Origin: Burkholderiaceae bacterium
Lineage (GTDB): Bacteria; Pseudomonadota; Gammaproteobacteria; Burkholderiales; Burkholderiaceae
Assembly (NCBI GenBank): GCA_022701965.1
Contig: JAKONL010000604.1
Span: forward strand, 1-17,014
Reading direction: 5' to 3'
DNA length: 17,014 nucleotides
This document shows, in pieces, positions 1 to 8,000 of the stretch. The translations under genes were made by a program, and so were the position numbers. How positions within the stretch are numbered: the stretch's first letter is position 1; each line of letters begins with the position of its first letter. Under the pieces are notes generated by a model. That model made no database searches. It was given only the letters and a program-made list of their open reading frames with translations, and was not told the DNA's origin.

Positions 1-2
1 CT

Positions 3-216
3 TTCATGAACCTGATCCTGGCGATCGCGCTGTTCTTCGTGACGCTGATGTGCGTCGGGGTGCTCACCCCGACCACCCAGATCTCCGCGCTCGAGGAGTG
101 CGTCCTCCCGGTCACCGCGGTGCAGAACGGCGCGCCCGACCGCTGCCCGGCGGGCGCCCCGCGGGCCCCGGCGCTGGCCGCGGGCGTGCAGCCCGACGAC
201 CGGATCGTCGCCGTCG
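3..216 (+). CDS. Internal fragment of an actinobacterial-type M50 site-2 protease (Rip1/RseP-like)
   Basis: The reading frame is already open at the window edge and reads FMNLILA, the start of the membrane segment that follows the conserved GP(F/A)MNL motif of actinobacterial intramembrane metalloproteases. The ATG at 6 is therefore probably internal. After the hydrophobic segment comes a TPTT-x-ISALEECV stretch with paired cysteines (CV...RCPAG), then AxxAGVQPDDRIVAVAG, which matches the first strand and carboxylate-binding region of the PDZ domain in this family. The HExxH active site would lie upstream, outside the window. Family resemblance stops at about base 216; beyond it the plus frame gives meaningless sequence while a different gene begins on the other strand. 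Known role of the family: regulated proteolysis of anti-sigma factors in the membrane. The assignment is from memory of family motifs. The fragment does not fit the betaproteobacterial remainder of the window. Confidence 0.6.
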
Positions 217-296
217 CCGGCCGCGAGTTCGGCGCGGACGGTGTCGTAGACCGGTGCCTGCGCGTCGACGAAGCGTTGCAGCGACGGGGTGTTCAC
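216..296 (-). CDS. DUF1810 family protein, N-terminal fragment only
   Basis: A GTG start at 296-294 overlaps the TGA stop of the cytochrome c gene (295-293) as GTGA, a typical translational-coupling overlap, and a GGAG lies about 7 bases upstream. The first 27 codons read VNTPSLQRFVDAQAPVYDTV followed by RAELAAG. This is the characteristic opening of DUF1810 proteins (LxRFVDAQxPVYxxVxxELxxG), normally followed by a RKxSHWMWFxFPQ block. Here the frame continues into unrelated residues after the glycine at 216, exactly where the opposite strand switches from protease-like sequence. The gene is therefore broken at the junction. DUF1810 proteins are small (~140-150 aa) cytosolic proteins of unknown function. 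The identity of the fragment is fairly clear, but the rest of the gene is absent. Confidence 0.6.
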
Positions 297-679
297 GGTC
301 GGGCTCCGGTGGAGGGCGGGGCCGTCTTCGAATGGGGCTGCGACAGCACCCAGTCGGCGAGCACCCGGGATTCGGACTCGGTCATGCTCGGCTGCCGCGG
401 CATGATCACGCGGCCCCATTCGCCCACGCCGCCGTTGCGGATCTTGCCGGCCAGTCGCGCCGGTGCGCCCGCGTCGCCGTCGTAGCGCTGCGCGATCTGC
501 GCGAACCCCGGGCCGACCTGCTTGTGCACCAGCCCGTGGCACGCCATGCAGCCGTAGCGGCCCACCAGCGCCTGCACCTCCGCCGGTGTCGGTGCCGCCT
601 GCGCGGAGGCCATGGCCGCGAGCATCGCCGTACCCAGCAGGCCCGCTGCGATCGCCTCGTTCCTCCAACGTCTGGTCAT
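293..679 (-). CDS. Periplasmic mono-haem c-type cytochrome (class I, c551/c8-like)
   Basis: A 128-residue protein. It begins with a short basic stretch and a hydrophobic Sec signal peptide (about residues 1-28, cleavage near AQA). The haem attachment site is CMACH at residues 44-48, and the axial methionine is most likely Met93 in VIMPRQ, giving the His/Met ligation and small size of cytochrome c-551-like electron carriers. A proline/serine-rich tail (about residues 114-128) is extra to the fold. The ATG at 679-677 has AAGGAA about 9 bases upstream, a good ribosome-binding site. It is followed with a GTGA overlap by the DUF1810 gene. The role is electron transfer in the periplasm; the partner cannot be told from this context. 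Identification as a cytochrome c is secure. Confidence 0.9.
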   Translation of the reverse strand: MTRRWRNEAIAAGLLGTAMLAAMASAQAAPTPAEVQALVGRYGCMACHGLVHKQVGPGFAQIAQRYDGDAGAPARLAGKIRNGGVGEWGRVIMPRQPSMTESESRVLADWVLSQPHSKTAPPSTGARP

Positions 680-804
680 GTGTATCGTTCCTTGAAAACC
701 ATCGTAGCCACACGGGACGGGCTCGGCTGTGGGACATGGTCGTTCGGCCTCCGGTCGGCATCACCGAGATAATTCGACGCAGATTCATGACCCCCGGATA
801 CACA

Positions 805-2850
805 ATGAAGTTTCTCGAAGGCGGAGGGGATTGCGGCAGGCTGCTGCGCTCCCTCGACTGGAGCGAGTCGCCGCTGGGCGATCCGGCCGGCTGGCCCCCG
901 GAGCTGCGCACGCTGGCCGGCGTGATGCTGGAAGCCGGTCAGGGCATTCTGATCGTCTGGGGACCCGAGCAGATCACGCTCTACAACGACAAGTACGCCG
1001 AGATGCTTGGCGCGCGCCACCCGCGCGCGATGGGAAGGCGCTTCTGCGACGTCTGGTACGAGATCTGGGACCAGGTCGAGCCGATCATCTCGGCGGCCTA
1101 TGAAGGCCGTGCCACGCAGATGGACGACATCGGCTTCGAAATGCTGCGCAACGGCTATCCCGAGGAGACGCATTTCTCGTTCTCGTACACCCCGGTGCGC
1201 GACGAGCAGGGCAGCGTGCTGGGCATGTTCTGCGCCTGCAACGAGCTGACCCAGCGCGTCAACGCCGAGCGCGAGGTGCTGGCGCAGGCCACGCGGCTGG
1301 AGTCGCTGTTCGACGCCAGCCCGAGCTTCATGGCCGTGCTCAGCGGGCCGGAGCATCGCTTCACGCTGGTCAATGCGTCCTACCGGGCGCTGATCGGCCA
1401 TCGCGACCCGCTGGGCATGACGGTGCGCGAGGCGCTGCCCGACGTCGAGGGCCAGGGGTTCTTCGAGATGCTCGACCAGGCCTACGCCACGGGACGCGCG
1501 GTGGTCGGCAGCGCGGCGGAGCTCCTGATCCGGCCGGCGCCCGAGGCCGAACCCGAGCGTCGCTTCCTGAACTTCATCTACCAGCCGCTGCAGACCGAAG
1601 ACCAGGTGATCGGCATCCTGGTCGTGGGCACCGACGTCACCGACCAGCAGGCGATCGCCCTGCAGCTCGAGAAGGACAACGCCGAACTCGCCCGGCGTGC
1701 CGAGGAAACCGAGGAACGCCTGCGCCAGGCCCAGAAGATGGAAGCCGTCGGCCAGCTCACCGGCGGCATCGCGCACGACTTCAACAACATGCTCCAGGGC
1801 ATCGTGATGCCGCTGCAGCTCATCAGGAAGCGGGTGGAGCAGGCGCGCTACGACGGCATCGACAAGTACGTCGAGGCCGGCATCGCGTCGGCGCGGCGTG
1901 CCTCCTCGCTCACGCAGCGCCTGCTGGCCTTCTCGCGCCGGCAGGCGCTCGACCAGAAGGTGTCCGACGTGTCCGTCTCGATCCAGGCCGTCGAGCCGTT
2001 GCTGCGCACCACCTGCGGCGAGAACGTGGCGCTGAACGTGCACCTGCCCGACGCCCTGTGGCGGGTGCGCACCGACACCCACCAGTTCGAGAGCGCGCTG
2101 CTCAACCTGGCCATCAACGCGCGCGACGCGATGCCCGACGGCGGCAGCCTGAGCCTGCGGGCGCGCAACATGCCGCTGTCGGCCGACGAGCTCGCCGGCA
2201 CCGACCTGGCGCCGGGCGACTATGTCGAGGTCAGCGTCGCCGACACCGGCGTGGGCATGCCGCCGGAGGTCGTCTCGCGTGCCTTCGACCCCTTCTTCAC
2301 GACCAAGCCGATCGGCCAGGGCACGGGGCTCGGCCTGTCGATGGTCTACGGCTACATCCGCCAGTCCGGCGGCTATGTCCTGATCGACAGCCGGGAAGGC
2401 GCCGGCACCACCGTCCGGATGCGCCTGCCGCGCGCCACCGAGGACATCGCGCCCGAAGCCGCGACGTCCGACGCTCCGGCCGAGACCGGCCAGCGCGGCC
2501 AGCGCGTGCTGGTGGCGGAGGACGACGAGGTGGTGCGCATGCTGGTGGTCGACCTGCTGCGCGACCGCGGCTACGTGGTGGTCGAGGCGGTCGACGGCAC
2601 CCAGGCGATGGCGATCCTCGCGCAGCCGACGCACTTCGACATCCTGCTGACCGACGTCGGGCTGCCCGGGCCCAACGGCCGCCAGGTGGCCGACTACGCC
2701 CGCGAGCGCATGCCCGCGATCCGCGTGCTGCTGATGACCGGCTACGCCGCCCAGGCCGCGACCGACGCCCATTTCCTCGGCCACGAGATGGCCCTGATCG
2801 TCAAGCCGTTCGACCCCGACGCACTGATCCGCAAGGTCGCAGGGCTGTAA
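805..2850 (+). CDS. Soluble hybrid sensor histidine kinase/response regulator with two PAS domains
   Basis: This gives 681 residues from the ATG at 805, chosen because family members start MxFLEGGG and a weak CGGA lies before it. The in-frame ATG at 787 (687 aa) is an alternative. Order: a first PAS-type domain (about 20-155, with [20 protein letters not shown] and [11 protein letters not shown]); a second PAS domain (about 165-290); a short coiled linker; HisKA with phospho-acceptor His324 in [11 protein letters not shown]; an HATPase_c domain with N box [14 protein letters not shown] (about 435), G1 box DTGVGMP (about 479), F box FDPFFTTK and G2 box GTGLGLSM (about 505); and a receiver domain (about 566-681) with acidic pocket EDDE, phospho-acceptor Asp617 in LLTDVGLPG and Lys667 in VKPF. 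No membrane segment is seen, so it should sense a cytosolic cue. The output partner is unknown. It precedes the SOS operon on the same strand but is separated from it by that operon's own LexA-controlled promoter. Confidence 0.9.
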   Translation: MKFLEGGGDCGRLLRSLDWSESPLGDPAGWPPELRTLAGVMLEAGQGILIVWGPEQITLYNDKYAEMLGARHPRAMGRRFCDVWYEIWDQVEPIISAAYEGRATQMDDIGFEMLRNGYPEETHFSFSYTPVRDEQGSVLGMFCACNELTQRVNAEREVLAQATRLESLFDASPSFMAVLSGPEHRFTLVNASYRALIGHRDPLGMTVREALPDVEGQGFFEMLDQAYATGRAVVGSAAELLIRPAPEAEPERRFLNFIYQPLQTEDQVIGILVVGTDVTDQQAIALQLEKDNAELARRAEETEERLRQAQKMEAVGQLTGGIAHDFNNMLQGIVMPLQLIRKRVEQARYDGIDKYVEAGIASARRASSLTQRLLAFSRRQALDQKVSDVSVSIQAVEPLLRTTCGENVALNVHLPDALWRVRTDTHQFESALLNLAINARDAMPDGGSLSLRARNMPLSADELAGTDLAPGDYVEVSVADTGVGMPPEVVSRAFDPFFTTKPIGQGTGLGLSMVYGYIRQSGGYVLIDSREGAGTTVRMRLPRATEDIAPEAATSDAPAETGQRGQRVLVAEDDEVVRMLVVDLLRDRGYVVVEAVDGTQAMAILAQPTHFDILLTDVGLPGPNGRQVADYARERMPAIRVLLMTGYAAQAATDAHFLGHEMALIVKPFDPDALIRKVAGL

Positions 2851-2867
2851 GAGAAAGGAATGAGGAC

Positions 2868-2896
2868 TTGCGAAATCGGCGGATACTGTATAAAAA
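2868..2896 (+). promoter_or_regulatory. Putative promoter of the imuA-imuB-dnaE2 operon
   Basis: TTGCGA at 2868-2873 and TAAAAA at 2891-2896 are separated by 17 bases. TATAAA at 2889-2894 is an alternative -10 with a 15-base spacer. Both -10 candidates lie inside the LexA box, so bound LexA would occlude RNA polymerase. The predicted leader before the imuA ATG is very short, roughly 15 bases. This is pattern-based inference. Confidence 0.5.
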
Positions 2897-2903
2897 TACA
2901 GTA
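2884..2903 (+). promoter_or_regulatory. LexA operator (SOS box)
   Basis: TACTGTATAAAAATACAGTA matches the CTGT-N8-ACAG consensus exactly and extends it to the full TACTG...CAGTA form typical of strong LexA sites in gamma- and betaproteobacteria. It ends 15 bases before the imuA start codon and overlaps the likely -10. It explains how the mutagenesis operon is kept off until DNA damage triggers RecA-stimulated LexA self-cleavage. It also stands out as an AT-rich island in very GC-rich DNA. Confidence 0.93.
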
Positions 2904-2918
2904 CTCGCAGATTTTGCC

Positions 2919-3788
2919 ATGAGCCTACCCCTCGTCTCCTCCTCCTTCGTGTCCGCCCGCCACAACGTCTGGCGCGGGGACGAGCTCGGTTCGGCCGACG
3001 CGCAGGTGCTGGCCACCGGCCATGCCCCGCTCGATGCCGAGCTGCCCGGCGGTGGCTGGCCGGTGGGCGCCCTGACCGAGATCCTGCTGGGTACGCCGGA
3101 TGCGCATGTCTGGCAGCTGCTGCTTCCGGCGCTGGCCCGGGCGGTCGGGACGCGCAAGGGACCGGTGGTGCTGATCGGCGCGCCGCACGAGCCGTTCGGG
3201 CCGGCGCTGGCGGCTGGCGGCCTGCCTCCGGAGTCGCTGATGTGGGTCGGCGGCGGGCTGCCCGTGCCGGGCCGCGGCGGCACGACGTCGCAGTCGCACC
3301 TGTGGGCCTGCGAGCAGGCGATGCGCTGCGCCGACGTGGCCGCCGTCATGGCCTGGCTGCCGCAGGCGCGCGTGGGCGAACTGCGGCGGCTGCAGCTGGC
3401 GGCGGCGCAGCACGAGGGGCTGCTGTTCGTCTTCCGGTCCGAATCGGTGGCGCTGTCGGCATCGCCGGCGCGGCTGCGGCTGCGGCTGGTGTCGGCCGGG
3501 GGCGGACGGATGGACGTCCACCTGCTCAAGCGCCGCGGACCGCCGCTCGCGCAGCCGCTCACGCTGCCCGCGCGCAGCGAGCGCATCACGGCCCTGCTCG
3601 CGGCGAGCCAGCTGCGGCGCAAGCGCAGGAAGCAGCAGCAGGGCGAAGCGGTCGAGGCCGGCGCCACCGCCACGGTGGTGCGGCTCGATCTGCGCAAGGG
3701 CATGGTCCAGACCGTTCAGCCGATTCAGCCAGTGCGCGACGACCGGGAGGATTCCCATGCTGTGGATCGCGCTGCGGTGGCTGCCTGA
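2919..3788 (+). CDS. imuA: ImuA, SOS mutasome accessory protein (RecA-like)
   Basis: The frame gives 289 residues from the ATG at 2919, the first in-frame start after the LexA box; the ribosome-binding site is weak. The RecA/ImuA-like core shows ATGHAPLDAELPGGGWPVGAL at about residues 30-50, then LTEILLG, the segment where RecA proteins carry the Walker A loop. Here it reads LLGTPDAHVW, without GKT, as expected for ImuA's degenerate nucleotide site. Later segments VVLIGAPHEPFGPALAAGGL and VMAWLPQARVGELRRLQLAA are typical of the family. The basic, Gln-rich tail ends about 32 bases inside imuB. ImuA works with ImuB and DnaE2 in damage-induced translesion synthesis and mutagenesis in bacteria lacking umuDC. 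The call rests on sequence pattern plus the diagnostic gene order imuA-imuB-dnaE2. Confidence 0.9.
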   Translation: MSLPLVSSSFVSARHNVWRGDELGSADAQVLATGHAPLDAELPGGGWPVGALTEILLGTPDAHVWQLLLPALARAVGTRKGPVVLIGAPHEPFGPALAAGGLPPESLMWVGGGLPVPGRGGTTSQSHLWACEQAMRCADVAAVMAWLPQARVGELRRLQLAAAQHEGLLFVFRSESVALSASPARLRLRLVSAGGGRMDVHLLKRRGPPLAQPLTLPARSERITALLAASQLRRKRRKQQQGEAVEAGATATVVRLDLRKGMVQTVQPIQPVRDDREDSHAVDRAAVAA

Positions 3789-5088
3789 GTCCGGGCGGGC
3801 GGACGGTGTCCCGGTGCCGGGGGAGGGCGTCGCCGCCGAAACCCTGGGCTGGTGGGCATTGCAGTACACCCCGCGCGTGGCCTGGCTCGATGAGGCCCTG
3901 GTGATGGAAGTGTCGGCCTGCGAGCGGCTCTGGGGCGGCCGGCACGGGCTCATGCGGCGCATGAACGTCGAGCATCCCGTGTCCGGACATCGCCTGCAGC
4001 AGGCCAAGGGCGACACGGGCCTGGTCGCGCTGGCGCGGCTGCGCATGTTCGCCGCCGGCCGCCGGCCGCCGGCCGACGTGCCCGCCGGCCTGCCGCTCGC
4101 CACGCTCGGCGCCGCCCGGGAGCATCTCGACGTGCTCGCGCGCATGGGCTGCCGCACCTGGGGCGACGTGGCGGCGCTGCCGCGCGGCGGGCTGTCGCGG
4201 CGCTTCGGCGCGGCGCTGCGCGAGGCGCTCGACGCCGCCTGGGGCCTGCGCCCCGAGCGCCACGCCTGGCTGGTGCTGCCCGACACGTTCGAGCAGAAGC
4301 TCGAACTGCCCGCGCTGGCCGAGAACGCTTCCGAGCTGATGTGGTCGGCCGGCCGCCTGCTGACCGCGCTGCAGGTCTGGCTGCGCGCCCGGCAGCGCGG
4401 CGTGCTGGCGGTCGAGCTCGAATGGACGCTCGACATGCGCCGCTACGACGGCGTCGACCTGCCGCCCACCCAGGCCGTCGCCGTGCGCACCGCCGAACCG
4501 ACGCAGGACATGGCGCACCTGCGCCGGCTGATGGGTGAGCGTCTGGCGCTGACGCGGCTCGCCGCGCCGGCGAGCTGGCTGCGGCTGCGCTCGCTGGAGA
4601 CCTCGCCTTGGGCCGGCGCCAGCACCAGCTTCCTGCCCGACGACAACAGGAAAGGCGACCGGCTGCACGAACTCGTCGAGCGGCTGAGCGCACGACTCGG
4701 GCCGCAGCAGGTGCGCGTGCCGGTGCCGCATGCCGACCACCGGCCCGAATGCATGCAGAGCTGGCGGCCGGCACTGCGCGCCCGGGGCGACGCGGTGGCC
4801 GCCGCGTCGCCCCGGTCCGGCCGGCCCGATGCCGTCTTCCCGGCCTGGCTGCTGCGCGATCCGCCGCGCCTGGAGACGCGCGACGGCCGTCCCTGGTACT
4901 TCGGCCCGCTGACCCTGCTGACGAGCCCGCAGCGCCAGGAAGGCGGCTGGTGGATCGACGAGGCCATGGACAAGCCGGGCGGCCGGCCGGCGGTGCGCGA
5001 CTACTACATCGCCGAGAGCCCGGAGGCCGGACTGGTCTGGGTGTTCCGCGAGCAGCACGACTGGTTCCTGCAGGGGATCTATGCCTGA
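3757..5088 (+). CDS. imuB: ImuB, catalytically inactive Y-family polymerase-like mutasome hub (short form)
   Basis: A 443-residue protein. Its ATG at 3757 lies inside the end of imuA (32-base overlap) and has GGGAGGA 6 bases upstream. It starts MLWIALRWLP, then passes within about 25 residues to WWALQYTPRVAWLDEALVMEVSACERLWGG, the Y-family palm-like block. Longer ImuB proteins carry about 60 further residues between these two points, so the N-terminal palm/fingers part is shortened and the first catalytic Asp position is lacking. The middle contains the helix-hairpin-helix and little-finger-like regions (ARMGCRTWGDVAALPRGGLS at about 127-146). The C-terminus ends with the family block GGWWIDEA...RDYYIAESPEAGLVWVFRE...GWF-like HDWFLQGIYA. 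ImuB is known to bind the beta clamp and recruit ImuA and DnaE2; QKLELP (about residue 174) could be a clamp contact, but this is uncertain. Translation is coupled to dnaE2 by an 8-base overlap. Confidence 0.9.
   Translation: MLWIALRWLPESGRADGVPVPGEGVAAETLGWWALQYTPRVAWLDEALVMEVSACERLWGGRHGLMRRMNVEHPVSGHRLQQAKGDTGLVALARLRMFAAGRRPPADVPAGLPLATLGAAREHLDVLARMGCRTWGDVAALPRGGLSRRFGAALREALDAAWGLRPERHAWLVLPDTFEQKLELPALAENASELMWSAGRLLTALQVWLRARQRGVLAVELEWTLDMRRYDGVDLPPTQAVAVRTAEPTQDMAHLRRLMGERLALTRLAAPASWLRLRSLETSPWAGASTSFLPDDNRKGDRLHELVERLSARLGPQQVRVPVPHADHRPECMQSWRPALRARGDAVAAASPRSGRPDAVFPAWLLRDPPRLETRDGRPWYFGPLTLLTSPQRQEGGWWIDEAMDKPGGRPAVRDYYIAESPEAGLVWVFREQHDWFLQGIYA
4051..4078 (+). repeat. Heptanucleotide tandem repeat (GCCGCCG) inside imuB
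   Basis: Three exact copies of GCCGCCG (4051-4071) are followed by one copy with a single change (GCCGACG, 4072-4078). They encode AAGRRPPAD at about ImuB residues 99-107. Because the unit is 7 bases, gain or loss of one copy would shift the imuB frame. Confidence 0.8.
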
Positions 5089-8000
5089 CCTCACCGACAA
5101 GCAGATCCGGGCGCGCCGCCCGGCCCGGCTGCATGTGCTGCCGACACGCCCCATCGCCGGGCCGCCTTCCGAACTTCCCGCCTATGCCGAGCTGCACTGC
5201 CTGACCAACTTCAGCTTCCAGCGCGGCGCCTCGCGGCCGGAGGAGCTGGTCGCGCAGGCCCATCAGCTCGGCTACCGCGCGCTGGCGATCACCGACGAAT
5301 GTTCGGTCGCGGGCATCGTGCGGGCCCATGTCGCGCTGCGCGAGCATCCGGAGGCGATGGCCGACTGGGAGCGGGCCCATCCCGAGGCGCCGGCGTTCGC
5401 GCGCAACCCGGATTTCCGGCTGCTGTTCGGCAGCGAGTTCGACTTCGGCCGCTTCCGCCTGGTGGCGATCGCGCACGATCTCGAGGGCTGGGGCAACCTG
5501 TGCGAGTTCATCACCGCCGCACGCACCACGAAAGCCCCGAAGGGCGAGTACCGCGTCTGCTGGGAGGACGGCAGCCCTGCCGCGCTCGCTCATTGCGAGA
5601 TCCTCTTCGTGCCCCAGCGCCGGCCCGGCGGCGCGATCGACCGCCTCGCTCTGGCCGACGACCTGGCCCGGGCCCGTTCGATGTTCGGCATCCACGTCTG
5701 GCTGGCCGTCGAGCTGCTCAACGAGCTCGACGACGATCTCTGGCTCGTGACGCTGGAGGAACTCGGCGACGCCGCCGGCATCCCGCGCGTCGCGGCCGGC
5801 GACATCCACATGCACAAGCGCTCGCGCAAGCCATTGCAGGACGTGATCACCGCTATCCGCGAGGGCCGGCCGGTGGCCGAATGCGGCTTCGCGCTGCAGG
5901 GCAACGCGGAGCGGCACCTGCGCTCGCGCGTGCGGCTGGCGAACCTGTATCCGGCGGAGATGATGGCGAACACGCTGGAGGTCGCTGCACGCTGCCGTTT
6001 CGATCCGGACGAGATCAGGCAGCACTACGAATACCCGAAGGAGCTGCTCGGCAACGGCGAGACCCCGGCGCAGACCCTGGAGCGCAAGACCTGGGACGGG
6101 GCGGCGGACAGGTACCCGGGCGGCATTCCCGAGAAGGTGCGCAGGCAGCTGGCGCACGAGCTCGAACTCATCGTCGAGAAGCACTACGAGATGTTCTTCC
6201 TCACGGTGGAGGACATCGTGCGGTTCGCGCGCTCGGAGGAAATCCTGTGCCAGGGTCGCGGCTCGTCGGCGAATTCGGTGGTCTGCTTCTGCCTGGGCAT
6301 CACCTCGATCGACCCGGAGATCGGCCACCTGCTGTTCGAGCGCTTCCTGAGCCGGGAGCGCAACGAGCCGCCCGACATCGACGTCGACTTCGAGCACCAG
6401 CGGCGGGAAGAAGTCATCCAGTACATCTACCGCAAGTACGGCCGCGAGCGCGCGGCCATCGCGGCGGTGGTGATCTGCTACCGCTCCCGCAGCGCGCTGC
6501 GCGACGTCGGCAAGGCGATGGGCGTCGATGCGCGGCTGGTGGAGGAGTTCGCCAGGGACCACTACTGGTTCGACCAGGCCATCCTCGAGGACCGCATGGA
6601 GGAGGCCATGGCGCGCGCCGGCGTGCGCGAGCCGGCGCTGCGGCTGCGCCAGTGGCTCGAACTCGCGCAGCAGCTCAACGGCTTTCCGCGCCACCTGAGC
6701 CAGCACGTCGGCGGCTTCGTGCTCACGCAGACGAAGCTCACGCGGCTGGTGCCGGTGGAGAACGCGTCGATGCCCGAGCGCTCGATCATCCAGTGGGAGA
6801 AGGACGACCTGGAGGCGATGGGCATGCTCAAGGTCGACGTTCTGGCGCTGGGCATGCTGAGCGCGATCCGGCGCTCGATCGACTTCATGAACCGGTGGCG
6901 CGGCACGGCCGTGCAGATGCACCAGATCCCCCACGACGACCCGAAGGTCTACGACATGATCTGCGCCGCCGATACGGTCGGCGTGTTCCAGATCGAGAGC
7001 CGCGCCCAGATGTCGATGCTGCCGCGCCTGCAGCCGCGCGAGTTCTACGACCTGGTGGTCGAGGTGGCCATCGTGCGGCCGGGGCCGATCCAGGGCGGCA
7101 TGGTGCATCCGTACCTGAAGAACCGCGAGAAGGTCCGGCGCGGCGAGCAGATCGAGTACCGCTATCCGGCGCTCAAGGTGGCGCTCGAACGCACGCTGGG
7201 CGTGCCGATCTTTCAGGAGCAGGTGATGCAGATCGCGATGATCGCGGCGAAGTTCTCGCCCGACGAGGCCGATGCGCTGCGCCGCGCGATGGCCGCCTGG
7301 AAGCACACCGGCCGCATCGAGAAGTTCCAGGACAAGCTGATCGACGGCATGGTCGGCAACGGCTACGACCGGCCGTTCGCCGAGGCCATCTTCAGCCAGG
7401 TCAAGGGCTTCGGCGAATACGGTTTTCCGGAGAGCCACGCGGCCAGTTTCGCCAAGCTGGTGAGCGTGAGCTGCTGGCTCAAGTGCCACGAACCGGCCTG
7501 CTTCCTGGCTGCGATGCTCGACTCGCAGCCGATGGGTTTCTATTCGGCCTCGCAGCTGGTGCAGGACGCGCGCCGGCACGGGGTGGAGGTGCGGCCGGTG
7601 GACGTGACGGCGAGCGATTTCCACAGCACGCTGGAACAGGGCGGAGGGACCGATCCGGTGGTGCGCCTGGGACTCGGCCGCATCGTGGCGCTGACCAAGG
7701 CCGGCGCCGAGCGCCTGTTGAAGGCCCGCGCCGTGGCCCCGTTCACGAGCACCGAGGACCTCGCCCTGCGCGCCGACCTCGACGGCCGCGACATGGCCGC
7801 GCTCGCCGGGGCCGATGCGCTGATGGCGCTGTCGGGCCATCGCCGCCAGCAGGTCTGGGACGCCACGGCGCAACGCCGCACGACGGCGCTGCTCAAGGGC
7901 GTGCCGATCCACGAGGAGGCGCTGCGGTTGCCGGCCGCGTCCGAAGGCGAGGAGATCGTCGGCGACTACGCCTCGCTCGACCTCACGCTGCGCCGCCATC

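Noticed and set aside
6..485. A single 159-residue plus-strand gene at the left end
   Set aside because: Only residues before about base 216 resemble a protein family; the rest is antisense to the DUF1810 fragment and the cytochrome c gene.
463..804. Upstream extension of the histidine kinase to 463
   Set aside because: The added residues are Pro/Arg-rich and lie antisense to the cytochrome c gene; family members start near MKFLEGGG.
676..2784. Open minus-strand frame of 702 codons opposite the histidine kinase
   Set aside because: The product is His/Gln/Arg-rich shadow sequence; the plus frame has all kinase and receiver motifs.
3950..7999. Open minus-strand frame of 1349 codons opposite imuB and dnaE2
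   Set aside because: It is an antisense shadow of GC-rich codons; the product is low-complexity His/Arg/Ala sequence with no family motif, while the plus strand encodes clear ImuB and DnaE2 domains.
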